Shown here piece after piece: positions 1 to 14,500 of a DNA stretch of 64,000 nt. This DNA comes from Tribonema minus (taxonomy: Eukaryota > Sar > Xanthophyceae > Tribonematales > Tribonemataceae). Each line of letters starts with the position of its first letter. The first letter of the stretch is position 1. A program made the translations under genes and the position numbers. Under the pieces are notes generated by a model, which saw only the letters and a program-made list of their open reading frames with translations, was not told where the DNA came from and searched no databases. The DNA is taken from NCBI GenBank assembly GCA_017506865.1, contig JAFCMP010000551.1, forward strand, positions 310,001 through 374,000, in the 5' to 3' direction.

Positions 1-839
1 CATGGCACGTGCACCAACGTGCAATTGGTGAGGCGCTGCGCAGCCCGCACCGTGCTGACCGGCAGCTGGTGCCGCCATCGCCATGTTGTGGCATGTGTAA
101 TGCAAGCGCTGCTGCTGTCGCCGCTGCCGGCGCCGCCGCGCGCGTGCGCAGAGCGGCACACGCACAGATAGGGGGTGTGGCAATGTCACTTGCGCGTGCA
201 CGGCCACGGCCGAGGCTGAGCACTGCTGAGGTTGCTGGCTTAACCGCGGCACACGCGGCTGGCATTGTTGCACATTTGCCAGGCAGCGCGCGCTTGCGCG
301 GCACGGCACACTCAGACAAGGAAGCAGGCGTTGCAAACAACACACAGACACAGGCAGAATTCTTTTACATAGACATCACAGCCGGGAGGCCATCCTTGAG
401 AATGGCTTGAGCAATTGCGTTTCTCGCTGCGTTGAGTGTGTGCAGCAAGCATTGCTCGGCTGGTCTCATACAACTGATGTCATCCTTGTGACTTGTTCTG
501 CGTGCACTTACGAGTGAACGGCATGCTGTTGGCATTGTGGATCGTACTGCACGGGTCGTGCATGAGTGAGGGCTGGGCACACATCATTCACCGAACATTC
601 ATGACAATTATATGCAGGCATTCTTCAGAGCGGTAACGCATATGTAGCAGGATTTACGTTGCGCCATTCTCATCCAGAGCCAGGCTGCATGCCTGCATTC
701 CATGGAGGGGAACTAGTAATTTGGGACTGTAGGTGTACTGACCCCCTTCACCCCAGTTCCCGCCCTTTTTGACCTTTGACCCAATTTCTGCGTCTCTCAT
801 ACTCATACTCATGAAATTGTGTGATGGCAAACTGGTGTC
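1..839. other. Left-edge stretch with no recognised gene
   Basis: The first 400 bases are GC-rich and open in one plus-strand frame (alanine/arginine-rich, low complexity). I see no family motif or clear splice pair. It could be the tail of a gene outside the window. Bases 410-839 are less GC-rich and show no repeat or gene. Confidence 0.3.
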
Positions 840-843
840 GTAC

Positions 844-1465
844 GTATGGACTTTGTATTTATAAACGCCCAAGGGAGGCCGGGTTGCCTATGCAATCGAA
901 AAGCTTGCGTCACCGCAGCAGCCTAGTCTGCGCTGTGCCCTAGGAGCTTGGATACCGGCGCTGCAACACAGCCCAGCATTCGCGCTCCGCGTGCGTACGC
1001 CATGACGCGCTCCGCCAACTCCCGCGCCAGCGAAAGGCTTAGCTCAATGAGGATCTGACGCTTAGCTAACCCGGCCTTGCGTAACACATCCGCCTCCCCC
1101 CCCCCTGAGCACAGTGCTGAATGCATTGCCAACTCCTTGACAAAAAGTCTTGTCTGCTTGCCCAGCCGTCCGTACGACTCCTGCACGAATGGCACAAAGG
1201 CCCAAGATGACGTCAAGGTGCCGATGTGGTGCTTGACCCTTGCGTCCTCCCCCACCCCAGCAGCATAGCTGTCCGTGTTCGAGGCATTCGTTTTGCCTGT
1301 CAGGTACGAGCTCGCCGTGGGTGCGCGCACACTTGTGTCTAGCACTATTCCCTTGTTGCGGTATGCACTGCTGAACAGGTACCGAGATGCATGCGATTGC
1401 ATCAACAACGCTCCTGTTTCAGCGCTTTTCTTCCACTTGCCACCCTGAGGCACAGCTAACGGTCA
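844..1465 (-). mobile_element. 5'-truncated LINE, C-terminal endonuclease-type domain (family 2)
   Basis: On the minus strand a frame of about 175 residues ends at 923. It contains GIVLDTSV, then DARVKHH, then SWAFVPFVQESYGRLG. The spacing of an acidic strand (VLDTSV), a later lysine (ARVK) and a conserved F-P-F...E-x-Y-G-R-x-G stretch resembles the restriction-like endonuclease-type C-terminal region that follows reverse transcriptase in many algal LINE-like elements. No reverse transcriptase is present, so the copy is strongly 5'-truncated. The downstream tail reads TATAAATACAAAG and stops at 844, directly against a genomic GTAC (840-843). The copy at 52.8 kb has a similar TATAAATACAA tail and also abuts GTAC. 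The upper limit is approximate and no clean target duplication was found. The family call is by motif recognition only. Confidence 0.45.
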
Positions 1466-2518
1466 GCGTATTGGCTAGACACAAGGGGGGCTGCATGTGC
1501 AAGGACTGTCCGTCCCAGGGAGGCTCCAAGACCTGTTGTAACACACATCTAAAATGCGCGCGCAGTTTTCAAGAGGGAATGCCTGGATGCTGACATGCCA
1601 CTCACATGCTACTGGTGTGCTCCGCTTGCGCAAGTGCTGGCACGTGCTGCAGCAATTCCTGATGGATATGACCGGGCCTGTGTTGAAGTCTAGCATTCTC
1701 ACTCAATCACTGAGGCAGCTGAGCCACATGAGTGTTCGTATCAGATGCGCCACAACATCTGAGGAGCGCAGTCATGGCACACTGATCAAATGCAACACAC
1801 TATGCGGAAATGCAAAAGTGAAAGACTCACAAGTCACTGCAACACAGGGTGTCAATTCAGATTGCGCGGTGCGCGCCAAGAGGCGGTCCCCTGAAACCGC
1901 GTCTGCTGAGGCAAGGGCTTGATGTAAGATGCTGGGACTGTGTGTCAAGGATAGCGTGCTGTCACTGTGACAGCAGAGCCCCGCCGTAGCGGGCGCAAAA
2001 AGATCTGTTGCCGCAAGCGGCAGACCGCTGCCCTATACATACATGCCCCCGTTCTCCCCCCCCACTAGATGCACACAACCGCGCCGCTGCTTTGTAGTAA
2101 AAGACCCCCACTGAGGCGTGACCGCCCCTCTACCCACCTCCCCCCCCCCCCTTCTAATTCCAGAGCTGTGGCCTAACCTATCCTGGGTCTCCTGCTTGAT
2201 GGAAGTACTGTAGTTCACGCCCCCTTCACTACTTACCCCCACCCCCCCATGCTGGCTGGTACTCCAATGTGCAGGCAAATTCGGCATTGCAAGTGCTGGC
2301 TGCACGCGCACTGAGCAGTAGAGCTATTTTCAGCACCAGCCTTAAGCACCGGCAGCGGCAGCAGCAATGGCAGCGGCAGCGGCGCACAGCACACTCGAAA
2401 CTCAGCAGCAGCAGCAGCAGCAGCCGCCGCCACGCGCACTGCGCTTTTCCAGCACCAATCGCCTCGTCTTGCTCGCTGTGCTGTCCTGCTATCATCATCT
2501 GCTTCTGCGTCACCACGT
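1466..2518. other. Intergenic stretch downstream of the apyrase gene
   Basis: No gene recognised. The stretch contains C-rich runs (2050-2240) and, close to the apyrase stop, CAG/GGC-type trinucleotide repeats (2350-2430). It probably holds the apyrase 3' untranslated region. Confidence 0.4.
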
Positions 2519-5500
2519 TCAGTATCGCCCGCTGCCCCTGGCCGGCAGCAGCGCCGCTGCCTCCTCCGCGTCGGCGGCAGCGGCGCCGCCGTCGCTGCCG
2601 TACACGCACGACGCCGTGGCGGCAGCTGCTGCCGGCAGCCCCTCCTGCAACTGCAAGTTCAAGTACAACTCTTTCGCGCAGACGGCGCGCTCGTGACGGC
2701 GTCCGTACGCGGCGCCCGCCGCCACTGCTGCGACGAGCGCTGCCACGCCTGCTGCCGCAGTTGTGATGATGCTCAGCCAGGTGTCTTCGTCGTCATCGTC
2801 GCCGCCGCCGCCGCCAAGTGCGAAGAACTTGGAGGACTTGTGCTTGCCGTGGTGCGTCTTGTGGTGCTTCTTGTGTTTTTTGTCGTCCTGTCGCGCGCGC
2901 GCAGCGTGGGTTGCGGTCAGATGCGATGAGAGTGCGCATTCACATGAACGGCGATGCTGCCAGGTAGCAGCGAACGACGCATGTGGTATCCCCGTGATAT
3001 TTCCGTGATGTCCTCGGTGGTGTGCCATCGCAGGGCACACCTCATACGGAAGCGCAGTCATGTTCACCACGGGTGATGCAACCCCGGTGCCAAGAGCTTA
3101 ACAGCTGCATGAACGGTTATGCTGTTGAGCAGCAGCTATCAACGCGCGTGACATTTTTGCAATGCAATTCCGCAGCACGCCGCCAGCACGAGGTACGCCT
3201 TTGGGGCGTTCAAAATCAGTGATGAAAAACGGTACCCTGCGCCTGAATTCACCACGACTGCGCATGGTGCGAGCTTCCGCTTTGCTCATTTTCTGCCATC
3301 TCATCGGGCATGAAAACGCCTGGAATGGGCGCCCCTGCATGCCCGTGCAAGGCAAAGCCGGCATGCATCAGTATAGGGCTTGCATTCATACTGTGATCGT
3401 GTGCGCACAAGTTTTCGACTAATGCCTGTGTGTGTACGGAAGGCAGAGCCAGCATGCTTGCAGACATGCGTGATATTTGATATGTACCTACCCTGTTTCT
3501 CGCGCCATCACCGAGCACTCGCAAAAGCACTTGGGGATATCTTTCAAACGGAAGACTGACACACGTTTTTGACCAAAGTCGTCTGGTTTTGTCTGTCGTG
3601 TATGCGAATCATAGTGACGCAAGAGTCCGACATCAGTGCTTGTGAGCCTGTACCTTCTTCTTGGACTTGTAGTGGTGGTCGCCCTTCTTGTGCTTGAGCT
3701 TCTTGGCCTTGCCCTCCTCTATCGCGACGGCGTGCTTGTGGTGGTGGCCCTGCATGACGCGCAAAGAAGCGAAGGCCAATACATATGATTATACTTCTAC
3801 TTCGAAGTATATGGAAACGAATCAATAGATCATAGAGCTCTACTAATGACAAGGTGTGGTTAACTGCAAGTGCCTTCCACCATAATCATCGTCGCCGCTG
3901 CTGCAGCAATTGGCCACGAGTCAAACATACTTCTACGAAGTATAATATATGTAGGCCATCACCATCAGCATCAGCGTCAGCATCAGCACCAGCAGCAGGA
4001 GAAGCAGCAGCGCGGGGGCGTACTTGTGGTGGTGGCCCTGCGTGAACTCGCAAAGAACAATATACTTGAGGTATCATAGAAGTATGAAGCATCTTTGTCA
4101 GAATCCGCATCAGCACCAAGTCTGCACGCTAGTGCGAACGGCGCATGCCCTGTGCAAAGAGAAGTATGAAGCATCATTATCAGAATACGCATCAGCACCA
4201 AGTCTGCACGCTAGTGCGAACGGCGCATGCCCTGTGCAAAGTCTTGCCAGGGAGTCTGCGCCTGGCTTCGACATGGCAAAACTGCTCAACTGGATCATGA
4301 ACGCCTTTTAAGATTAGAATGATGGCGCAATCACACAACCAAGAACTCCTGCGCCAAATCAAGTCGCCACTCCTGCGCCGAAACAAGTCGCCAACAGTCC
4401 GCCACCACCTACAGTGGTGCACAAGCACCCGCTTGGCACGCGTGTGCTCCAGACCTCCGTACCCCCGTGCAATGACAAGCAGAGGGGGCGACCTACCCCT
4501 AAGCCTAACTTCTTGTCTAACCCTGCTCTGTGCCGCCTACATTGTAGGGCTGCCTACCCCTAACTCTAACCCTTGTTCTGACCCTGCTCTATGCCAACAG
4601 ATGCATCCACTGCCCTGCGCAAAGTACCCGCATTGCGTGCGCATGTGCCTGAAGTTGGGTATGTATGTATGCATGTACCTTGTGTGATGTCTTGCCAGAG
4701 GGATCCGCGCCCGGCTTCAGACCCGAGTGGTCGCGCTTGTAATCGTCCGAACCGGGCCCTACGTACTTCCACGGCAGCGCGTTGATCTCGTACAGCATGG
4801 AGCCCAGCGCCCAGCCAACCTGTTGCGTTTACGCCAGGTGTCAGAGGCATTCATGCAACGTGATGCGAAGTGTCAAAGGCGAGTGAGTGACACATCATTA
4901 CTGGTGTGTCAGCGATGTGGTGGCATTGTTCGGCATTTATACAATACATGACTGTACTGTAGTTCCACGGTAGCGCGTTGATCTCATACAGCATGCAGCC
5001 CAGCGCCCAGCCGACCTGTTGTGTTCATGCGAGGTGTTAGAGGTGTAAAAGTTGCGCGATGTTACAGAGGTGTCAGCAGTGTTGGAGCGTTTGTTCGGCG
5101 TTTACGACTCATGACTGGGCTTTCGCGCCAGCGTGTTGATCTCGTACAGCATTGAGCCCAGTGCCCACCCGACCTGTTGTGTTCACGCGAGGTGTTAGAG
5201 GTGTATAAATTGAGCAATGTTAGCGAGGTGTCGTGTTCATGCGAGGTGTCAGAGGGGTATTGGTCATGCGATGTTAGCGAGGTGTCAAAAGTGTGGTGGC
5301 GTTGTGTGGTGTTCACATGACACATGAGTAGAACAATATATGACGGTGGCGGTATTGGTTACGCGATGGTAAAGGTTTGTCAAAAGTGTGGTGGCGGTTG
5401 TGCGGCGGTTACGACGCGTGACTGTACTGTACTTCCGCGGCAGCGCGTTGATCTCGTACAGCATGGATCCCAGCGCCCACCCGACCTGTTGTGTTCATGC

Positions 5501-8500
5501 GAGGTGTTAGAGGTGTAGAAGTTACGCGATGTTAGCGAGGTGTCAGCAGTGTTGTAGCGTTTGTTCGGCGTTTACGACGCATGACTGGACTTCCGCGGCA
5601 GCGTGTTGATCTTGTACAGCATAGAGCCCAGTACCCACCCGACCTGCCGTGTTCACGCGAGGTGTTAGAGGTGTAGAAGTTACGCGATGGCAGCAACGTA
5701 GTAGCAGTGCTGTGGCGTTTGTTCAGCGTGTACAACACATCACTGGACTGTACTTCCACGGTAGCGCGTTGATCTCGTACAGCATAGAGCCCAGCGCCCA
5801 GCCAAGCTGTTTCGTTCACGCCAGGTGTTGCGAGGTGTCAGAGGTGTATTGGTTGCGCGTTATCACTGGTGTGTCATATGTGTGGTGGCATTGTTCGGCG
5901 TTTACGACACATGACTGAAGTTCCACGACAGCGCATTGATCTGGTACAGCAAAGGCCGTAAACATCCATGAGCCCTGCACGTATTCTCTTTAATTGTAAT
6001 ATCAACAACACAGTGGTCGGTGCTGCCGATAAGCTTGAACGCCAACCTGGAACTCTTGCGTTGTGCCAGGTTCTTCAAAAGTTGAAGCTCGTGCCGAGGC
6101 TCAAACTGTAACCGTCAATGAGCCTTTGGTCATAATCTCGACTCTGACATTAACATGTGATGGTCAGTGTTGCCGATGCATTTTCAACGCCGACAAGAAA
6201 CACTTCTGCCTTGTACTCCGAAGTGACACACACAAATTGTAGTTGGTTATACACTCGAATGCCGACTGGAAAAGTCTTGCCTTGTTGCCCGCCAGGGTCT
6301 TGACAAAGTTGACGCTCGTGTCGAGGCTGAACCGTAGCCGTTGATGAGCCCTGCAGATATTATTCAGACGTGTACAATAACTGCTACGGTGGTCGATGTT
6401 GCCGATATATCATGGAAAGTCTTGCCTTGTACCCCGCCAGATTCTTGACGAAGTTGACGCTCATGTAGAGGCTGAAGCCTTAGCCGTCGATGAAGCCTGC
6501 ACTTATTATCTACAACTGTAACATAAATACTACGTTGGTCAGTATACATTCTACGGTGGTCAGTGTTGCCGTTAAATTCGAATGCCTACTGGGAAGTCTT
6601 GCCTTGTAGCCCGCCAGGTTCTTGACGAAATTGACGCTCGTGTCGAGGCTGAAACTGTAACTGTCACCGTCAATGAGCCCTGCAGTTATCATCTAGGACT
6701 ATAAGATAAATACTACGGTGGTCAGTGATGCCGACAAACTTGTATGTTGACAGGAAAGTCTTGCCTTGTAGCCCGCCAGGTTCTTGACGAAGTTGACGCT
6801 CGTGTCGAGGCTCAAACTGTAACTGCCAATAAGCCTTTAGTTATTATCTAGACTGTAACATAGAAAAATGGTGGTTGGTGTTGCCGATCAAGTTGAACAT
6901 TGACAGGAAACTTGTACCCCAAAGTGACATGCACAAAAAATGTGGTTGGTCACAAACTCAAACGCTGATTGGAAACTCTTGCCTTGTAGCCCGCCAAATT
7001 CTTCACAAAGTTGACGCTCGTGTCGAGACTGAAGCCGTAGCCGTCGATGAGCAGTGTGATGGCGTAGGTCGAGGAGAAGCACGCGCCGAGGATAGCCTTC
7101 GCGCTCAGCGGCTTGCCCAGCAGCTCGTTGCGCTCTTGAAGTTGGTCGAGCGTCATGCTGCAGATCACGCGCGCCTGCGCCGTTCAAAGTCGACATCATG
7201 GAAGGCAGTAAAGTGTAAGTGCTACTTCAAGTATGTGAGTACGTAAGCGCTCTTGAAGCTGGTCCAGGGTCATGCTGCAGTTCACGCGCGCCTGCACCGT
7301 GCGAATTCAACGTCAAACAAGGCAGTATGTAAAATGAAAACGAATCAAAAGATTGTAGAGCTCTAGGTGATAAGGGACCGTTAGCCGCAAGTGCCTTCCA
7401 CCATTAAATACTATGTAAGTATGTATGTGCTCTTGCAGCTGGTCCAGGGTCATGCCGCAGATCAGGCGCGCCTGCGCTGTTCAAGGTCGACATCATGGAA
7501 GGCAGTAAAGTGTAAGTGCTACTTCAAGTATGTGAGTATGTAAGCGCTCTTGAAGTTGGGCCAAGGTCATGCCGCAGATCACACGCGCCTGCGCCGTTCG
7601 AAACCGACATCATAGCAGGCAGTATAGTATTCATATAGTATGTTAAGTACTATGTGAGCATGTAAGCGCTCTTGCAGCTGCGCCGTTAGAAACTGACATC
7701 ATAGCAGGCAGTATAAATGTAAAGTACCATGTAAGTATGTAAGCGCTCTTGCAGCTGGTCCAGCGTCATACCGCAAATCACTCGCGTTTGCGCCGTCCGA
7801 ACCCGACATCATAGAAAGCAGTAAAGTGTAAGTACTACTTCAAGTATGTTCAGCGCTATGTAAGTATGGTCCAGGGTCATGCCGCAGATCACGCGCGCCT
7901 GCGCCGCTCGAAACCGACAACATAGAAGGAAGTATAGTATGTATATAGTATGTCAAGTGCTATGTAGAAGTATGTAAGCGCTCTTGCAGCTGATTCAGGG
8001 TCATGCCGTAGATCACGGGCGCCTGCGCTGCCCGAAAACGGCATTGGAACAGCACAAACATCATCACGCGCAGTCGCTTGCTGATTGGCACACGCCGACG
8101 TCGCCGGGTCACGCAGCCGCAGCAGCGCCCAAGCTACTGAGCACTGAGCAACATAACTGCCACAAGAAAAAGGACAGGTTCGGGTGGGCAGCAAATAGCA
8201 CTGCGCACTCCACAATCCAGAAAAGGGACTCAGACCGGATCTCCCTTGGCGTGGTCCTCCGCTTAGCCAACAGCCACGACACACACCAGAAACGGTGTGG
8301 CGGACGGTGAATGGGCGCTGTACAAAGGCAGGCCCGTGGTGATGCTCCGCACGCGCAAAGGTAGCCAGAGAACGCATTGAACTGGCGGGATCGCCGCGCG
8401 CGAAAGCTTCACAATCTCTCTCTGAAACCCGTACAAACTTGCCCTTCAAACCCCCTGAGCGTGATCTCCACAAACAGGCGCATCAGGCTCACGCGCGGCG

Positions 8501-11500
8501 GTATGTACCCAGATAACATGCAGCGCGCGCTTCGCAAGTGCTCCCTGATACCCCCACGTATCTGTTCCTCAAACCTCCTGCAACTTGATTTCCATGGGCA
8601 GGCCCATGATGCTCCACGCGCGGCTGTACCCGAACAAGGCGTAGCACTGGCGGTTGCGCACGGAAGCGTCACAACTACTCTCCTGCACCCTTACATGCTC
8701 CCGGCACCCCCTGAGTGTGATCTCCACGAGCAGGCTCATCCCATGCGCGGCGGTATGTAGCCAGAGAAGTCTTAGAACTGGCATGCGTGAACTTCGCAAC
8801 TACTCCCTGATACCCTACATACCTGCTCCTCGAACTCCTGCAACTTGATCTCCTCAGGCAGGCCCATGATTCTCCACGAGCAGCGGTACCCGGAGAATGC
8901 GCGTACAACTCTCATGCGTGCGTTTCCCAATTAATTTTCTCTGATACCCCTGCATACCTGCTCCCCGAACTCCTGCAACTTGATTTCTTCAGGCAGTCCC
9001 ATAATGCTCCACGACCAGCGGTACCTGGAGAATGCGTGTCCAACTGTCATTACATGCATTGCCCAATTGTTTTCCTCAGGTAACTCAACGCACCTGCTCT
9101 TCAAACTCCTGCAACTTGATTTCCTCAGGCAGTCCCATGATGCTCCACGCGCGGCGGTACCCGGAAAAGGCGTAGAACTGGCGGTTGCGCGCGTGCGGCA
9201 GCTCCGGCTGGTAGATGCCTGCGAGCGAGCACTGTCCGCTGTGCGCAAAGTTGCACCACGTGTTGAGCTGCTTGTGCAGCAGGGGCTCCACCTGTGTACA
9301 GAGGCGGCGGGGGGGGGGGGGGGCGGGGGGGGGGGGTACGTTGAACAAGGTGATTTTACGAGGTGCATCGGTAGGACCCGGTGATGTTTCAGTCAGCAGC
9401 GGCTCCACCTGGGTGCAGAGGCGGGGGGAGGGGGGTGTTTTTCAATGGTTGTGGTGTCTACCTGTGCCTTGCTAGGTTTTGCGCGCGCGCGTGTGTGTGG
9501 GGGGGGGGAGGGGGGGGGGGGGGTGTGGACGCCTTGATGTTTCATGACTATTTGAAGGTACTGCTGCTTGTAGAACAGCAGAAGGGGGGAGGGGAGGCAG
9601 GGGGCGCACCGAGCTTGTGCAGGAAAGATCAAGTGTCATCAAGTAGAAAGGCGCCATTCAAAACATCAGCCAGGCTGCGATTCAATAATTGATGGACCCT
9701 TGTGCAATTTGTCAGCTGGCACCAACCAGGCGGTAGGCGGTCCCACTTGTTTGATGCTGGCGCGAAAAACAAGGGTGCTTCGGCCGCGTGTGCAGGCGCA
9801 GCTACAAAAGCAGTATCACTTTGTGCACAAATGCGGCACTGCTGTAAGCACCACTATGGAGGTTCTTGTGAGCAGGGGCCTACCTGTTTTGCGGACGTCA
9901 GTGTTGAGGTTATGACGAGCCGACACACACACACACACAAAAGTGCCATCACCAACAGCCTCAATGACAACAATCTATGTCGAAATGCATCAATTCTGGA
10001 CATGACGAGCTGTGCACCAGCTCATGCCAGTGCATGTCGGTAGCGCCCCAGCCTCCACCTGGACCTTTCTCATGCTCCTCGAGGCGGACAAAATCCCCAG
10101 TCAGACCCTACACGTGTCACACATCTATACACATGCATGCACATGCAGCAGCGCCGACACCCCGTTTCTCGCCATTGAGTCAGCATGCACCTGCACGCGT
10201 CAAAGTCAGAATCACAAGTACGCTTCGAAGCACAGGTAGGCGCAACACGCTCCTCAAGCACGGCGCGCACACATGATGACACCCACAACTCGCCGTCGAC
10301 GCGCGCCCTCCCTCTTGAAGTTCGCACGCACCTGCGCTCACACTTGAAGTTCGCACGCACCTGTGCCTTGCACGCGTCGAGTCAGAATCACAAGTACGCT
10401 TTGAAGTACACGTATGCACGACACGCATCTCGAGCACGGCGCGCACATGCGATGACACCTAATAGTCTCCGTACGCGTGCGCGCCCGAACTTGCGCTTGA
10501 ATTTAAAGTGAGCACGCACCTGTGCCTTGCACGTGTCAGACTCACAATCGCAAGTACGCTTGGAAGTACGCAACACGTAGGCGCATCACGCTTCTCAAGC
10601 ACGGTGCGCACATGCAACGACACCTACACCTCTCCATTGGCGCACGCCCGTGCACTTGAAGTTTGCACGCGCCCGCACTCGCACTTGAAGTTCGCGACGC
10701 ACCTGCGCCTTGCACGCGTCGAAATCGCTGCCCTCGAGCGCCGGCACGAGCGCGTACGTGCCGCCGTCCGCGGCCTCAAACACGAACTCCGTGCCGATGT
10801 GCATGCACGCGTCGACCACCTGCGGCAGTGACTGAGCGTCACCGCCATAGTCCGCGGCGGTTACGACAGTTACGGTTTTGCCCTGGCTCTCCTCCGTCTT
10901 CATGGGCATCGGGGCGGAGGCGAGGGCGCGCGGCCGCCACCGCCTTTGGGCGCCTGGCACGTTGGCAGCGGGGAGAGAGTCAGGTGATATGTGTCGGTTG
11001 CGTCATGACATCATGAGCTCGCACGAGTACGTGCGATGACAGTGAGTTGACGGAACCTGGTGGCGCAGCACTCTGCGGCGGAAGAGAGCGCCTTTGCGTG
11101 CGCCGCTTACGCTTTCACAATCATCTTCATGAGTCAAGCACTGCATCATCAGAGGCTGAGCACTGCACGCTCCGCCAATCAGTGTGATTGACAGCAAACA
11201 GTGGCAATGGTGGCAGGTGCGCCTCGCCTTTCGTTGAACAGTGCGGGCGTTGGCACAGCGGCAGAGCTGCGCAGTCGGCAGGCGCCAAATGGCGCAGCAG
11301 CGAGCAGCCAGGAAGAGCAACCTATTGTGAACCTGATGGCGCGTGTGGTACAGTAGAAAGGTTGGACTGACTGGCGTGAACCTGATGTTGGTGGCCGTCG
11401 TTCGCTGTGTTCCTGCAAATGAAGAATTGAATGCGGGTTCGGCACTCTCTCTGAGCGTCCGCACCAGAACATGGCCGGGGAATGTGCCAAATGTGCCATC

Positions 11501-14500
11501 ATGAAGAGGGTCAGCGAGCCAACTTAGGCTACTGCAGTCTCCACTGTGTTGTGCAGCTCAATAGCCACGCTATGCATTCCCAGCCTGATGGCAGCTGGCA
11601 GCCTGAACCGGCGGCGTATCAAGCCAGGCGCGTCACCTTGAGCGGGCACGAAGGTATACCTATGTAGGAAGCACCTAAAACACTCTTCACATACCTGTCT
11701 CCGCATCGCGCGGGTGCATGGGGAAGTACGCGAGCTCCCCCGTGGGCGCCGTGAGGCGCACCATGCGCGCGTCGCCGTCGACGGCGTCCAGCAAGTTGAA
11801 CTCAGAGTTAAATTTGTCACCAACTTCAACTGTAGTGCCCTGAACTTTGGGCGCGAGGGCGGCGGTCATCACGCGCAGCATGCGCTCGTGCGGCGCGAGG
11901 CCGTTGAAGGTATCGACGCACGCCTGCTGCATGCGCAGCTTGGTGGAGGCCTCCCCGAAGTACAGGAAGGAGTGGACGTAGACGTTCCAGTGCTTCTGCG
12001 CGCCGACCTGCAGTGACAAGCACGCCGCAGACGCACTTGTGTCACCTCGCGTCGCGATATAACAGCTGGTCTTGCGCATATGTTCGTGTGTGCATCCATG
12101 CACGGCATACACAACCGGACAACGGTCTCGCTCAAGTACAGTAGGGAGTGAGTGCAGCCGTTCCAGTGCTTCTGCGCGCCGACCTGCGGTGGCGCGCACA
12201 CCGCGGACGCACTCGTGTCACATTCTTGCGTCGCGAAAATGGATGAAACAGCTGGTCTTGCACGTGTATTTCTGTGTTAATAGATGCACATATGCACAGC
12301 TTGGCACACCACCAGCACAGTGCCAGCTGTGCATGGGCGCAAGTACAGTAGGGAGTGGACGTACGCGTTTTGGTGCTTCTGCCGATCTGCATTGGCGTGT
12401 ACATTGCGGATGTGCCATTGACGATGAGTGTAATCAAACAGAGTGGTGATGCTTTGTCGGGTGTGTAAAAAGCTCTGAAAATTAAGAAGTGTGCCTGCAG
12501 GTACAGCACACGCTCATGGAGGGCTGGCTACCCAACGCACCTTACTCAGCAACATGCATGCTTGATGCCGCCGCTGACCAGCTCCACAGTGGCCATCCAT
12601 GTGGCATCGCCCCTACGGCATAATGCTCCATGCAGACCTCACGGAAACAAGGCATGGACGTGCTGGCCATGTCCAGCCCGCCGACAGTTACATTGATTGC
12701 ATTTCGAAGCACATCCACGTATATATTTACGGAGCAGCCCGTAAAGAGTAGCACACACGCGCTCACCTGCAGCTTGAAGAGGTTGCTCATGATGTCCTGA
12801 TCCTGGCGGAAGAACCCCAATTCGCCTAAACGCGCCGCCTATGTTCAATTGCGACTACAACTATATGAACTGTCACTCAAAAAAATATACTTCGAGGTAT
12901 ATATATTTACGGAGCAGCTTGCATAAAGGAGCAGCAGACGCATTGCCCACCTGCAGCTTGAAGAGGTTGCTCATGATATCCTGGTCCTGGCGGAAGAACG
13001 CAATCTGCGTGGAAGCGCCGCCCATGTCCAGCGCGCCGACAGTTACGTTTGAATTCGCCGTGCCGCTGCCGCCCGAGTCGAGCAGCAGGTGGCCCTTGAG
13101 GAAGTTGATGGCGGCCCACGCGTAGATGCCTTCCTCTTCGCCGGACACGACTCGCGCAAAGTCGTACTCAAAGTAGAACGGGCTCTCTTCGCTGTACAGG
13201 AACCACCTGGGGGACGGCGCGTGGGGGAGGAAGGGGGGGGGGGCTGCCTCAGTATACGCATGAGCACTGTTATGCACTAGTAGTAGCATACCATACTGGT
13301 ATGGATTACAGTATAGAGATGTGAAGTTGATGGCGGCCCACGCGTAAATGCCTTCCTCTTCGCCGGACCTCACGCGCGCAAAGTCGTACTCAAAGTAGAT
13401 TGGGCTTTCGTCGCTGTATAGAAACCACCTGGGACATGGGGCACAGGGGTGGGGGGGGGGGGCAAGGGAAGAGCGTGCAAAGTCGTATCGAAGTTGAACG
13501 GGCTCTCGTCGCTGTAAAGGAAGCCACCTGAGAGACATATGCATACAATATGAATGTAACACAAACGGTACCAGGTATGATGCCTGCTGCACTGCTCCAC
13601 TGGCCCGAGGTGGCTGACTGACCTGCAGATATCCAGGTCGCACACCTGCACCTCATGCATGGAAGACCCATTGGAACACCATGTCAACACGCCACCAAAT
13701 GCGCAGCATAAGAAGCCACGGGCTCGCAGCGAGAAGCGCCGCACCTGATGTGGCCCATGACGGGTGCAGCGCTGGCCCGCATCGCAGGAGGCGACTTTGT
13801 GCGATCTGTACTTGCTCAGGCCGCTCGAACTTGAGCTCACTGAAGCACCACAAAACCCCTGTTGAACCAAACACAAGAAACTGTGTCAAGTTCTTACAAC
13901 CACGGACCCCCAGCAACTGCTTAGGCCGCTCAGTGGTGCACCACAAAAAACCCTGCTGAATCAAACAAAAGAAAGTGGGCAAAACTATCAACAACATGGC
14001 GCCCCAAGGGGGGGTCTGCGCCCGGTGCGCGCCGCACCTGATGTGATCCATGATGCGCGCGCGCTGCGCCACGGGCAGCTGGCGCATCCCCCCCGTCGCC
14101 CTCAGGTACAGCGGGAACTTGTAGAAATTGTCCTCGTGGTCCTTCAGTATGTTCTTGGCAAACTCTATCAGCGGCCGCAGGTGCTCGCCAATGTCCCAGG
14201 GGTGCTCCGCGTAGGACGATATGCCCGGGCTCAGCCGGCCCGTCCACGTGTTGCGGCTCTCGGGGAAGGAGATGGGCGGGGGGAGCGACGCAAAGAGGCG
14301 CGGCTCCCACTGGTACACGTGCATGCGCGAGCCGCCGCTGCCGGCGTCGATGATGAGGCCGTGCGCGATGGGCAGCTGCGGCAGCAGCGCTCAGGCGGCG
14401 GTGGCAGCGGCGCCGTAAGCATGGTCTCATCTAACCGTGATTCTAACCCTAGTATTTGGTGAGTGGGCGTATAAGTGGCGTCTACTCAAGTTAAAATTGC

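Noticed and set aside
9-410. Plus-strand open frame at the left edge
   Set aside because: Low-complexity Ala/Arg composition, no motif, and open frames are common in this GC-rich DNA.
4958-5960. CRISPR-like regular spacing
   Set aside because: The repeated units are copies of apyrase exon 8 edge in a eukaryotic intron; no direct repeat with unique spacers and no cas genes.
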